NCBI GenBank assembly: GCA_002781365.1
Contig: PETN01000020.1
Location: forward strand, 79,448-143,447
From: Sulfurimonas sp. CG01_land_8_20_14_3_00_36_23
GTDB taxonomy: Bacteria > Campylobacterota > Campylobacteria > Campylobacterales > Sulfurimonadaceae
DNA length: 64,000 nucleotides
Direction of reading: 5' to 3'
Part shown: one piece after another, positions 27,948-36,181 of the stretch
How positions within the stretch are numbered: position 1 is the stretch's first letter
How the letters are laid out: the number at the start of each line of letters is the position of its first letter
The notes under the pieces: generated by a model
The model's database searches: none
Told to the model about the DNA's origin: nothing
The model's input: the letters and a program-made list of their open reading frames with translations, nothing else
Made by a program: the position numbers and the translations under genes

Positions 27948-28778
27948 TTAGTCTAAAATATCATGAAGTCTATGTCCATCAGCCATCATTTTGTTTACAC
28001 TTTCCCAATCTTCATCTTTGATACTCTTTTTCAATCGTGAGAGTTCATGTTCAAAGAGTTCAATTGCTTCGAGTACATTGGATTTGTTTTGTTTGAAAAT
28101 ATCCTCCCACATGTTTGGAGAACTCTTTGCAAGCCTACTCATAGAGCGAAAACCACCCGCAGCAAGAGCTAAAATATTATATTTGTTCTCTTGATTCATA
28201 ACGCTGTTTGCAAGTGAATAGGAGATAGCATGTGGCATGTGGGAAATGAAAGCCGCATGGCGGTCATGCTCATGCGCTTTCATAAAGTATTTTTTCATAC
28301 CAAGTGCTTTGAATATCTTTTTAGCAACACTGCTTTGAAGCACACCGCTCTCCTCTAAGTCACATAAAACGACAACCTTACCATCATACAAACCTTCAAT
28401 AGCGGCATAGGGACCAAAGTTCTCTGTACCTGTCATAGGGTGTGCAGCTACAAAGTTTTTTCTTAAACCTGCAGGAACAGAAGAGACTATGAGCTCTTTT
28501 GTACTTCCTAAGTCTATAATTGTTGTTGTCTGAGGAACATCTGTTAAGTTTTTTAAAGCAGAGATAATCCCATTGACTGGAATTGCCAAAAAGATAACGT
28601 CACACTTTTTTACCTCTTCAAACTCTACAATTTTATCGACTAAATTGAGTTTGAGAGCATCCTTTTTATGTTGTTCATTGTGGTCACATCCGACGATAGT
28701 TGTAATAAAATCCAAGTGCTTTAGACTCAGGGCTAAGGAGCCACCCATTAAACCAAGCCCTATAATTGCTACATTCAT
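27948..28778 (-). CDS. tyrA: Prephenate dehydrogenase
   Basis: TyrA oxidises prephenate to 4-hydroxyphenylpyruvate in tyrosine synthesis with NAD. The 276-residue protein begins with the dinucleotide motif GLGLMGGS (7-14) and has the conserved AAHPMTGTE. No chorismate mutase domain is fused. It is transcribed away from bamA; the 100-base divergent gap holds both promoters. It ends 14 bases from the convergent diguanylate cyclase gene. Confidence 0.93.
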   Translation of the reverse strand: MNVAIIGLGLMGGSLALSLKHLDFITTIVGCDHNEQHKKDALKLNLVDKIVEFEEVKKCDVIFLAIPVNGIISALKNLTDVPQTTTIIDLGSTKELIVSSVPAGLRKNFVAAHPMTGTENFGPYAAIEGLYDGKVVVLCDLEESGVLQSSVAKKIFKALGMKKYFMKAHEHDRHAAFISHMPHAISYSLANSVMNQENKYNILALAAGGFRSMSRLAKSSPNMWEDIFKQNKSNVLEAIELFEHELSRLKKSIKDEDWESVNKMMADGHRLHDILD

Positions 28779-28878
28779 ATCTTCTCTCTCATTAAAAGTA
28801 GTGAATTATACAAAATTTACTTAAGATTAACCTCATAGTAGGTAGAATCTCTTCTTATTTTACAATGATGGAACCTTA

Positions 28879-31116
28879 ATGAGAATATTTTTAGCAACAC
28901 TGCTAACCCTGCTGAGTATCAGTTTACAAGCCATAACAATTAAATCTATAAATTACGAGGGCATGGTTCATATATCTGAATCCGTTGCACTTAGAATGCT
29001 TGAGTTTCAAGTCGGTGACACTGTTGATATTGAAGCAATCGATAAATCAATCCAAAACTATTTTAAACAAGGTTATTTTGATGATGTTTGGGTGGATGAG
29101 AATAGTGGGAAATTAACCTATCACTTTAAAGAGAAAGCCATTATCTCCAAGATAGAACTTAAAGGTTGGAAAGAGAATGATTCTGAGACAAAAGAGTTTG
29201 TAATTCAGATAAAAAAAGGCTCTTTGTATGATGAGAAAAAGCTTGAAGCTGCAAAAAAAAGAATTGAAGCGGCTATCTCTAAAGATGGAAAAATAGATTC
29301 AGTTGTTGAGATAGAAAAAGAGTATCTTGATAATGGAAGCATAAAAGTTACTTTTTATGTGAATGAGGGAGAAAAAATCATCATAGATAAGGTTGACTTT
29401 TCAGGTCTTGTAGGTCTTGACCAATATGCTTTTGATGATGTTGTTGCTAACAAAGAGCATCAGTTTATGGGATGGTTCTTTGGGAGAAATGATGGAAAAA
29501 TGAGTCTTGCTGATTTAGAGTATGACCCTTTACGAATCCGTGATGTCTATATGCAACATGGGTATTTGGATGCAAAAGTAGATGTGCCGTTTGTGCGAGT
29601 AAATCTTGATAGTTACAAAGCAAAAATGAGCTATAAAATTGAAGAGGGTGAGGTCTATACTATTAGCGATGTAGAGATTAGCCAAACAAAAAGTGTCATC
29701 GATAACAGTGAGATACAAAAAGTTATAAAACTGAAAAAAGGTGAACCTTTTAATATCAATAAGTTTCGTGATGATGCAGATAAAATAAAAAACATTATTG
29801 CTGATTTAAGTTATGCCTTTGTTCAGGTAGTTCCAGACCTGCAAAAAAATAAAAAAGATCAAACTGTGAAGGTTGTTTTTAAGATTACTCCAGGTGACAA
29901 AGTTAAAATAAGAAATGTTGTTATTTCAGGGAACACAAGAACACTTGATAGAATAATTAGAAGAGAGCTTTATCTAGGACCTGGAGATATGTACTCTTTA
30001 ACTGATTTAAAAGATTCTCGTAACTCTCTTGGTCGTCTTGGCTTTTTTGAGGGCAACACGATAGAAGAGAAGCGAGTAGATAACCAAACAATAGACTTAG
30101 TCGTAAAGGTTAGCGAAGCTCCAACTGGAAATATTCAGCTTGGTGGTGGGTATGGAAGTGCAAGTGGATTTTTAGTAAATGTTGGACTTAGTGATAAAAA
30201 TATCTGGGGCTCAGGTATCGATGTAGGTGTAAAACTTGAGAGATCAGAAACGACTGAGAACTACTCTTTTAATATCTCAAATCCAAGACTCAATGATAGT
30301 GACTTTAGTGGTAATTTTAGTCTCTTTAAATCGATTGCATATTATGAAACAAGTGGCTATACAGTAAAATCAGATGGTCTAAGTACAGGAGTCGGGCATA
30401 AATTTTCTAGACATATTTCTGGTTACATGGGCTATAACTATTCAGGTAACACTTATATTTTAGATGCAGCTTTTGACAATAATCTTACAAATCAATATTT
30501 TGAAAATTATGGAAAAAGTTCTGTGAGTATGAACTTAAGCTTTGATAATACAGATGACTATTATCTTCCACGCGAAGGCTTTACTCTAAGCCAAAGTTTT
30601 GAAAAATCAGGACTAGGTGCGGATGCGAATTATTTTAAAAGTAGAACAAATTTTGGAAAATTTATAGGCTTGGAAGAGTATGTAGGCATGGATGTTATCT
30701 TTAGATATAAAGCAAGACTCTACTATGGAGTGGACACAGGATACATGCCAATTGCTGAGAAGTTTTATATGGGTGGAATGGGCAGTGTAAGAGGGTATCA
30801 ATCTTACTCTATAGCTCCAACAACGACTGAAGCTAATGGGTATATAAGAAGAGTAGGCGCTACACAGACTTTTTCAAATAATCTTGAACTGAGTTTTCCT
30901 CTTGTTCCAAAAGCGAAGATGCGTTTAGTTACCTATCTTGACTGGGGCTTTATCGGTGAAAACTCTATAGATGAGTTCTCTCGTGGGGGTTATGGGGCAG
31001 GGTTGGAGTGGTTCTCTCCAGTTGGTCCTATACAGTTTATGTTCTCTAAAGCAATTAACCCAGAAGTTGGGGATAAAACGACTGGCTTTGAGTTTACTAT
31101 GGGACAAAGATTTTAA
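28879..31116 (+). CDS. bamA: Outer-membrane protein assembly factor BamA
   Basis: BamA folds beta-barrel proteins into the outer membrane. The 745-residue protein has a signal peptide (ending SLQA-ITIK), about five POTRA units (20-345), and a barrel from about 400 with the conserved loop motif VRGY (GSVRGYQSY) and a C-terminal phenylalanine (GQRF). A -10-like TACAAT (28861-28866) lies just before the start. Its stop overlaps the convergent ppx/gppA stop by 4 bases. Confidence 0.96.
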   Translation: MRIFLATLLTLLSISLQAITIKSINYEGMVHISESVALRMLEFQVGDTVDIEAIDKSIQNYFKQGYFDDVWVDENSGKLTYHFKEKAIISKIELKGWKENDSETKEFVIQIKKGSLYDEKKLEAAKKRIEAAISKDGKIDSVVEIEKEYLDNGSIKVTFYVNEGEKIIIDKVDFSGLVGLDQYAFDDVVANKEHQFMGWFFGRNDGKMSLADLEYDPLRIRDVYMQHGYLDAKVDVPFVRVNLDSYKAKMSYKIEEGEVYTISDVEISQTKSVIDNSEIQKVIKLKKGEPFNINKFRDDADKIKNIIADLSYAFVQVVPDLQKNKKDQTVKVVFKITPGDKVKIRNVVISGNTRTLDRIIRRELYLGPGDMYSLTDLKDSRNSLGRLGFFEGNTIEEKRVDNQTIDLVVKVSEAPTGNIQLGGGYGSASGFLVNVGLSDKNIWGSGIDVGVKLERSETTENYSFNISNPRLNDSDFSGNFSLFKSIAYYETSGYTVKSDGLSTGVGHKFSRHISGYMGYNYSGNTYILDAAFDNNLTNQYFENYGKSSVSMNLSFDNTDDYYLPREGFTLSQSFEKSGLGADANYFKSRTNFGKFIGLEEYVGMDVIFRYKARLYYGVDTGYMPIAEKFYMGGMGSVRGYQSYSIAPTTTEANGYIRRVGATQTFSNNLELSFPLVPKAKMRLVTYLDWGFIGENSIDEFSRGGYGAGLEWFSPVGPIQFMFSKAINPEVGDKTTGFEFTMGQRF

Positions 31117-32582
31117 ATTTCTACTTTTAAATCTGTAAGAGAATTTAATCTTTTTACAGATTCTCTACTTAAATATAAATTTTTACCTGCTTGTATTGGA
31201 ACAACTTTCAAAACACCATTATCAAATGTTAATTCAAAATCTATGTTTAGAGGTCGATGACTTAGCAGGGCAATACTTAATGAAAGTAGATAGCATAGCG
31301 CTTCTAAAGTTTTATATTCTGGAAGTAAAATTGCATATTTATTGATATGTGAATTGGATGGTAGCTTGATTCTAGCATACTTTGTAAGCGTTGCTATAAG
31401 CATTATCTGAGAATGTGTAAAACCATACTCTAAAGCACTCTGAATCAAGTAGTAGCTATGTTTATTCTTTGAGAAAAAGTGAATGCTTGTCCCAATAGGG
31501 TTGAGCTTTGCCGCAATACCAAGTTCATATCGGTAGGAAGCATCTATATTGAGATGTGTATGCATTAAATCAAATACTTTTTTACTTATAAGATTAAGTT
31601 GATTTGAGTAGTTATTTTCACTTATATAAGCATCAAGCAGATATTTGACTGAAGTGTTATAGTTTGCAGGGAATTTATCTTTAGAGCCTCTGAGTAAATC
31701 TGCGAGATAAACACCTTCTCTCACACCCACACCACTTGTAATTATCTTCTCTGCCGTGAGTTTTTTTAACAATCTGCTTAGTATCAAAGCGCCAGGTTTT
31801 ATAACATCAAATCTCTCCTCTTTGATGCTAAGGTTGCTTAGTCCTACTTCATCTGCTTCTAAAATCGAGACTATAAAATCTTTAAAATCTATAGAAGAAC
31901 ACTCAAAGCCATGAAGTTTATTGAGGGGATACTTTTGTTGCTGCATGATTGCAGTAGAAATTGCTCTGAATGTTCCGCCTATACCGATAATTGTAGTGGC
32001 TTCAAAGTTCTCTAGGCGTTCTAACTGGGAGTCTATATAAGCAGTAGCTTCTTCTATCTTATCTTTATCAAAGAAGAGCTCTTTGAGTCTTACAGTTCCA
32101 AGTTCTAAAGAGATAGTGTTGGTGACATTTTTTTCATTTATGATTGAAAACTCAGTTGAGCCACCACCGATATCTATGCTGATGGCATTTGTTTGTAGAG
32201 GAAGAAGATTTGCACATGCAATAGCACCGTAATAAGCCTCTTTTGAACCCTCTATTACTTTGATATTTAATTTTAACTCTTTTGAAACTTTGTTTAAAAA
32301 ATCTTTTTTGTTTGGGGCATCTCGAAGTGCAGAAGTTGCAACACATAAAATTTTTCTTGCTTTAAATGAGTTGGCGATATGAATGAAATCTGAGAGAGTG
32401 TCAAAGGTTCTCTGCATTGGTAACGCTTGGAGGTTTCCACTGTTTTTGTATGCATTTTCCGAAAGTCTTACTTTGCTTTTTGCTTCATGAAGCAGATGAA
32501 AAGCAAAACGGCTACTTTTTTCATAGACAACCATTCGAGCTGAATTGGAACCAATGTCTATGACTGCGACGCGTTTTGCCAT
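31113..32582 (-). CDS. Ppx/GppA-family exopolyphosphatase or pppGpp phosphohydrolase
   Basis: The 489-residue protein starts with the ASKHA-type phosphate-binding segment VIDIGSNSARM and has IDIGGGSTEFSI (about 150), both needed for catalysis in the Ppx/GppA family. The C-terminal 180 residues are the HD-like domain of the long form. Members cut inorganic polyphosphate, pppGpp or both; sequence alone does not decide. It follows the ferredoxin gene by 9 bases on the same strand. Confidence 0.88.
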   Translation of the reverse strand: MAKRVAVIDIGSNSARMVVYEKSSRFAFHLLHEAKSKVRLSENAYKNSGNLQALPMQRTFDTLSDFIHIANSFKARKILCVATSALRDAPNKKDFLNKVSKELKLNIKVIEGSKEAYYGAIACANLLPLQTNAISIDIGGGSTEFSIINEKNVTNTISLELGTVRLKELFFDKDKIEEATAYIDSQLERLENFEATTIIGIGGTFRAISTAIMQQQKYPLNKLHGFECSSIDFKDFIVSILEADEVGLSNLSIKEERFDVIKPGALILSRLLKKLTAEKIITSGVGVREGVYLADLLRGSKDKFPANYNTSVKYLLDAYISENNYSNQLNLISKKVFDLMHTHLNIDASYRYELGIAAKLNPIGTSIHFFSKNKHSYYLIQSALEYGFTHSQIMLIATLTKYARIKLPSNSHINKYAILLPEYKTLEALCYLLSLSIALLSHRPLNIDFELTFDNGVLKVVPIQAGKNLYLSRESVKRLNSLTDLKVEI

Positions 32583-32591
32583 AAAGGAGCT

Positions 32592-32843
32592 TTAATCCTC
32601 GTCTTGGAGGTTTTTATATTTGAACTGGAGCTCTGCTATGGATTCAACATTATCTTTATCAGGGACAATACAGTCAACAGGACAAACAGAGATACATGCA
32701 GGTTCGTCATATATGTTGACACACTCAGTACATCTATCTGGGTCAATAAAGTAAATTGGGTCACCCTCTTCAATCGCTGTCGTTGGACACTCTTCACGAC
32801 ATGCATCACATGCTATACATTCATCATTTATTATTAGAGCCAT
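32592..32843 (-). CDS. 2[4Fe-4S] ferredoxin, YfhL/Allochromatium type
   Basis: The 83-residue protein has two cluster motifs: C-x2-C-x2-C-x3-CP at the N-terminus (CIACDACREECP) and the extended C-x2-C-x8-C-x3-CP (CTECVNIYDEPACISVCP). The second, long-spaced motif marks the low-potential Allochromatium-type ferredoxins. A short acidic helix ends the protein. Its electron partner is not evident from the neighbours. Confidence 0.93.
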   Translation of the reverse strand: MALIINDECIACDACREECPTTAIEEGDPIYFIDPDRCTECVNIYDEPACISVCPVDCIVPDKDNVESIAELQFKYKNLQDED

Positions 32844-32965
32844 TATAAACCTTGTTTTTAGATTCTAGTATTATTAGATCTATTTATATATCATTTTGTG
32901 TTCGATTTATATCGCAATTAAGCTTTATTATTTTTGAATTTGTTTAATTATATATGTTTATTGGA

Positions 32966-34255
32966 TTAATGCACAAAAGTTTGTGCGTTTAATTGTAATG
33001 AAGCAACTGCTCCATCTATACCATCTTCTCTATTGTGAAGTGTTATTTTTGCTCCCAAGGCATCTGCCGCACTTTTTGCCAAGAATAACCCAAGTCCAAC
33101 ACCAGGCTTATTCCCTTGTCTTTTAAAGGGTGCAAAGAGGTCTATAGTATCATCAATACCACACCCTTCATCGATAACTTCAATAAGGAGCCCTTTGGCA
33201 TTATTAAGAGAGCTTCTAATCGTTACAGAACTCTTGGGTGGAGTGAATTTTAAAGCATTTTGTAAAAAGTTTTGAACAATTTGATTTAAGAGAGTGACCT
33301 GAAGTGTTGCCATAAAACTATGAGGCTCAAGAGAAATATGTAAAGTTTTTCCTTCATTCCCAGCTAAAAGTTTAAAATCATCTGCTTTTTGTTTTAAGAC
33401 AGAGATAACATCTACTTGAATAGGTTTATCAAGTTGTGCACCCTCTTGGCGCCCTATATTTAGAATATTAGAGACAATGATATTCATCTCATCCACTGTT
33501 TTATTTGTAACCTTTAATGCCTCAATATACTCTTGGGGTGAGCGTGTTTTTATGAGTGTAACCTGATTTTTTAACTTTATAACTGCAAGAGGAGTTTTGA
33601 GTTCATGCGCAGTACCTATGAAGAGCTCTTTTTGATACTTCACAAAGTTTTGGATTCTTGCAATAAAATGGTTGATAGTAGCTCCAAGAGGTTCAAACTC
33701 TTCTGGTAACTCACTTGTCTTTATGGGTTTCATCAAGTGCTCATTCATATTGGATAATCTCGAAGAGAGGGTTTGTACAGGAATAACGAGCATCTTTGAG
33801 AGGGCTATCGCATAAAGGATAACAAGAATAAATCCAGCGATATTTATAATGAATATATAGTTAAGAATTTTGTGCAGAAGCAACTTCATCGGAGTAATCT
33901 CTTTTGTTATTTTCAAGTAGCTTATGTCATTGATATTAAAAGGATAAATAAATATGAGGTACGTTTTGTTATTTCTAGTAGATTCATAAGTATCTACATC
34001 TGCTTTTGGAGCTTTAAGGTAGATAATTTCAACGCTTAAGTTTAGATAGGAGTCTGACATTAGTGTATCAGCTTGATAAAGTGATTTGTTACTTGCTATG
34101 TTTTTTGCTACTTGGCGTAACTCTTGACGTTTTTCATCATAAATAGATTGTTCAATGTAAAAATATAAAATGGATGAGAATAAAAAGATAAGAGAGAGAG
34201 AAGCAAATATAAGTTTAATAAGAAAACTGCGTCTAATACTTCTTTTTGCTGACAT
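32966..34255 (-). CDS. Sensor histidine kinase beside an HsrA/CosR-like regulator
   Basis: The 429-residue protein has membrane helices at about 12-33 and 132-152 flanking a periplasmic sensor of about 100 residues, a HAMP-like linker, an H box with H217 (TAHELKTPL), and an ATPase domain with NALKFTPP, DEGCGI and GVGLGLFLAKS. It is a complete, probably active kinase. It lies 102 bases after the regulator on the same strand, but a strong terminator-like hairpin (34326-34343) sits between, and a TATAAT on the minus strand near 34289-34284 may give it its own start. Confidence 0.9.
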   Translation of the reverse strand: MSAKRSIRRSFLIKLIFASLSLIFLFSSILYFYIEQSIYDEKRQELRQVAKNIASNKSLYQADTLMSDSYLNLSVEIIYLKAPKADVDTYESTRNNKTYLIFIYPFNINDISYLKITKEITPMKLLLHKILNYIFIINIAGFILVILYAIALSKMLVIPVQTLSSRLSNMNEHLMKPIKTSELPEEFEPLGATINHFIARIQNFVKYQKELFIGTAHELKTPLAVIKLKNQVTLIKTRSPQEYIEALKVTNKTVDEMNIIVSNILNIGRQEGAQLDKPIQVDVISVLKQKADDFKLLAGNEGKTLHISLEPHSFMATLQVTLLNQIVQNFLQNALKFTPPKSSVTIRSSLNNAKGLLIEVIDEGCGIDDTIDLFAPFKRQGNKPGVGLGLFLAKSAADALGAKITLHNREDGIDGAVASLQLNAQTFVH

Positions 34256-34318
34256 ACTAAACCTTAAATGACAATTGTGTGCAATTATAACAAAAGTAAA
34301 TTTAAAAAGATAAGGGTT

Positions 34319-34343
34319 TTAAAAATCAGCCCAAAAGGGCTGA
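34319..34343 (-). terminator. Rho-independent terminator between response regulator and kinase
   Basis: On the minus strand TCAGCCC-TTTT-GGGCTGA (34343-34326) is a perfect 7-bp GC-rich stem with a 4-base loop, followed directly by TTTTTAA. It lies 15 bases after the regulator stop and should end most transcripts before the kinase gene. Confidence 0.85.
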
Positions 34344-34357
34344 AGCGGAGAGATAAA

Positions 34358-35032
34358 TTAGTTTATTTCTTTAGGAAAACAGAAACGGTAACCACGACGA
34401 CGAACTGTCTCAATTGTAGTGATTCCTAATGGTTTATCCATCTTTTGTCTAATTTGATTAATCGCAACTTCAATTACATTTGGAGTTACTAATTCTGGTT
34501 CTTCCCAGATTGCGTCAAGCAGTTGCTCTTTAGATACAATTTGGTCACGGTGACGAGCTAAGTGAGTAAGTACTTCAAAAGGTTTCCCTTTAAGTTCTAT
34601 CTCTTGCTCTTTGTAAGTAATTTTTTCTTCTTCAGGGTTAATAATAAGGTCTTCGATTTCAATGATATTACTTCCACCAAAACGAAGTCTAGCCTCAATA
34701 CGAGCCACAAGAACATCAAAATCAAATGGTTTACGAATATAATCATCCGCACCACTTCTAAGGGCTTCGATTTCACTCTCATTGTCATCTCTAGCAGAGA
34801 TTACAACAACAACAGTTTTTGGAGTTTTAGATTTAATATCACCAATAATGTCAACAGAATTTCCATCTGGAAGCATCCAATCCATAAGGACTAAATCATA
34901 ATTACGAATATCTAAATAATACTCACCATCTTTAAGAGTCTCAACAACATCGCTTTGGTAACCATATTCTTTCAGTCCCTCTGCAAGCATTTTGTTTAAT
35001 GTAACTTCATCTTCTATAATAAGAATACGCAT
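34358..35032 (-). CDS. OmpR-family response regulator, HsrA (HP1043)/CosR-like
   Basis: I start at ATG 35032 (MRILIIEDE; 224 residues) rather than 35071, which would add 13 residues outside the receiver fold. The receiver has E7/D8/E9, phospho-acceptor D51 (LVLMDWMLPDG) and the lysine of IRKPF. The C-terminal winged helix (DQIVSKEQLLDAIW, ETVRRRGYRF) is, as I recall it, close to the essential orphan regulators HP1043/HsrA of Helicobacter and CosR of Campylobacter. Those lack a working phosphorylation site and a kinase; this one keeps both. It probably regulates redox or growth genes, by analogy. Confidence 0.82.
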   Translation of the reverse strand: MRILIIEDEVTLNKMLAEGLKEYGYQSDVVETLKDGEYYLDIRNYDLVLMDWMLPDGNSVDIIGDIKSKTPKTVVVVISARDDNESEIEALRSGADDYIRKPFDFDVLVARIEARLRFGGSNIIEIEDLIINPEEEKITYKEQEIELKGKPFEVLTHLARHRDQIVSKEQLLDAIWEEPELVTPNVIEVAINQIRQKMDKPLGITTIETVRRRGYRFCFPKEIN

Positions 35033-35134
35033 GAATAATGTCCTATAATGTAAATAATTTGGCGGAATCATACCATAATTTTAGGTTAGTTTAAAGTTTT
35101 TTTCAATTTAATTTAAAAAAACTTTAACATTAGA

Positions 35135-35464
35135 TTAAGATTTGAAGGTTGAATGGCTCTCTACACTTACCCTGCACTCGGGTAATATAGATGGTTTTGT
35201 TATCTTTATTTTCATAGAATCTATGAGATAAAATTCTTTTTTTAATTTTTGAGAGAGACTCTTTAGAGCATCTTCAATGAGTAGATATTTAGTCTCTATT
35301 AAATCCATTTTTATACAATGAACAACTTCAGCATAGTTTATAAACTCAGTTGTGTACTCATACTCTAATGTGAGGTTAATAAGAACATCTTGCGGAGTAG
35401 TTCTCTCAAAATCTAAAATTCCAAGGATGCACTGGAATTTCAAATCTTCAATATAAATCGTCAT
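35135..35464 (-). CDS. folB: Dihydroneopterin aldolase
   Basis: FolB converts dihydroneopterin to hydroxymethyldihydropterin and glycolaldehyde in folate synthesis; folK, the next enzyme, is at 56384. The 109-residue protein starts MTIYIEDLKFQCILGILDFER, where the Ile-Gly-x-x-x-x-E-R pattern of the family appears in slightly altered form. It overlaps plsY by one base, so the two are translated together. Confidence 0.85.
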   Translation of the reverse strand: MTIYIEDLKFQCILGILDFERTTPQDVLINLTLEYEYTTEFINYAEVVHCIKMDLIETKYLLIEDALKSLSQKLKKEFYLIDSMKIKITKPSILPECRVSVESHSTFKS

Positions 35465-36078
35465 TAAACTACTCTTTTCTCTTGGCCTTTAAAGAGACGA
35501 ATGATATTAGGCAGATGTTTGTAAAAAAGTAAAAAGACTATGAATACAACAGGTGCATGTGCCATTTCAGGGTGAATGTAAAAGCTCGAAATTAAAAGAG
35601 CAGTTACTCCTGTAAGAGAGGATACGGATGAGATACGGATAGTTTTTGCGCCAATAGCCCAAACTACAAGAGCGATGAGTGTCTCGTAAGGAAGCATAAA
35701 CATCATAACACCCATACCAGTAGCGATACCTTTTCCACCTTCAAAGTTTAAGTAAGGAGAGTAACAGTGACCAATCACAGCTAGTACTGCTATCCCCCAA
35801 AGTGTTGCTTCACTAACGCCTAAAATCGAAGCAACAAGTAAAACAAGCACCCCTTTGATTGCATCAAGTGCAAGTGTTGCCGCTCCAAGTTTTTTAGCAA
35901 GAGCGGGATTGCTCTCTTTTACAACTCTTAATACATTCGTAGCACCGATACTTCCACTTCCACTTGCTTTGACATCGACACCTGCAAACTTTTTCGCAAG
36001 GAGAAGACCAAAAGGAATCCCACCAACAAGATACGCTGCTAGAAAAAATTGAACATTTGTGTTAAATAAAAAATCCAT
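35464..36078 (-). CDS. plsY: Acyl-phosphate:glycerol-3-phosphate acyltransferase
   Basis: PlsY makes lysophosphatidic acid from acyl phosphate in the inner membrane. The 204-residue protein has five predicted helices and the family motifs GSGSIGATNVLR (about 41-52) and GGKGIATG (about 110). It is followed by folB with a one-base overlap, a pairing seen in other Campylobacterota as I recall. A single repeat copy (36148-36160) lies in the gap upstream. Confidence 0.93.
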   Translation of the reverse strand: MDFLFNTNVQFFLAAYLVGGIPFGLLLAKKFAGVDVKASGSGSIGATNVLRVVKESNPALAKKLGAATLALDAIKGVLVLLVASILGVSEATLWGIAVLAVIGHCYSPYLNFEGGKGIATGMGVMMFMLPYETLIALVVWAIGAKTIRISSVSSLTGVTALLISSFYIHPEMAHAPVVFIVFLLFYKHLPNIIRLFKGQEKRVV

Positions 36079-36147
36079 ACAATACCTTAACGTTATAATT
36101 GCGACATCTTACTTCATATATATTTATAATCTAATAAAAATCTATAT

Positions 36148-36160
36148 TTCCACATGCCAA
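36148..36160 (-). repeat. Intergenic copy of the GCATGTGGA repeat
   Basis: An exact TTCCACATGCCAA lies between the end of the Amt-GGDEF gene and the start of plsY. It has no inverted partner. It is followed on the plus strand by GATTTTTTT. Confidence 0.85.
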
Positions 36161-36181
36161 GATTTTTTTACTCTTTTAGTT

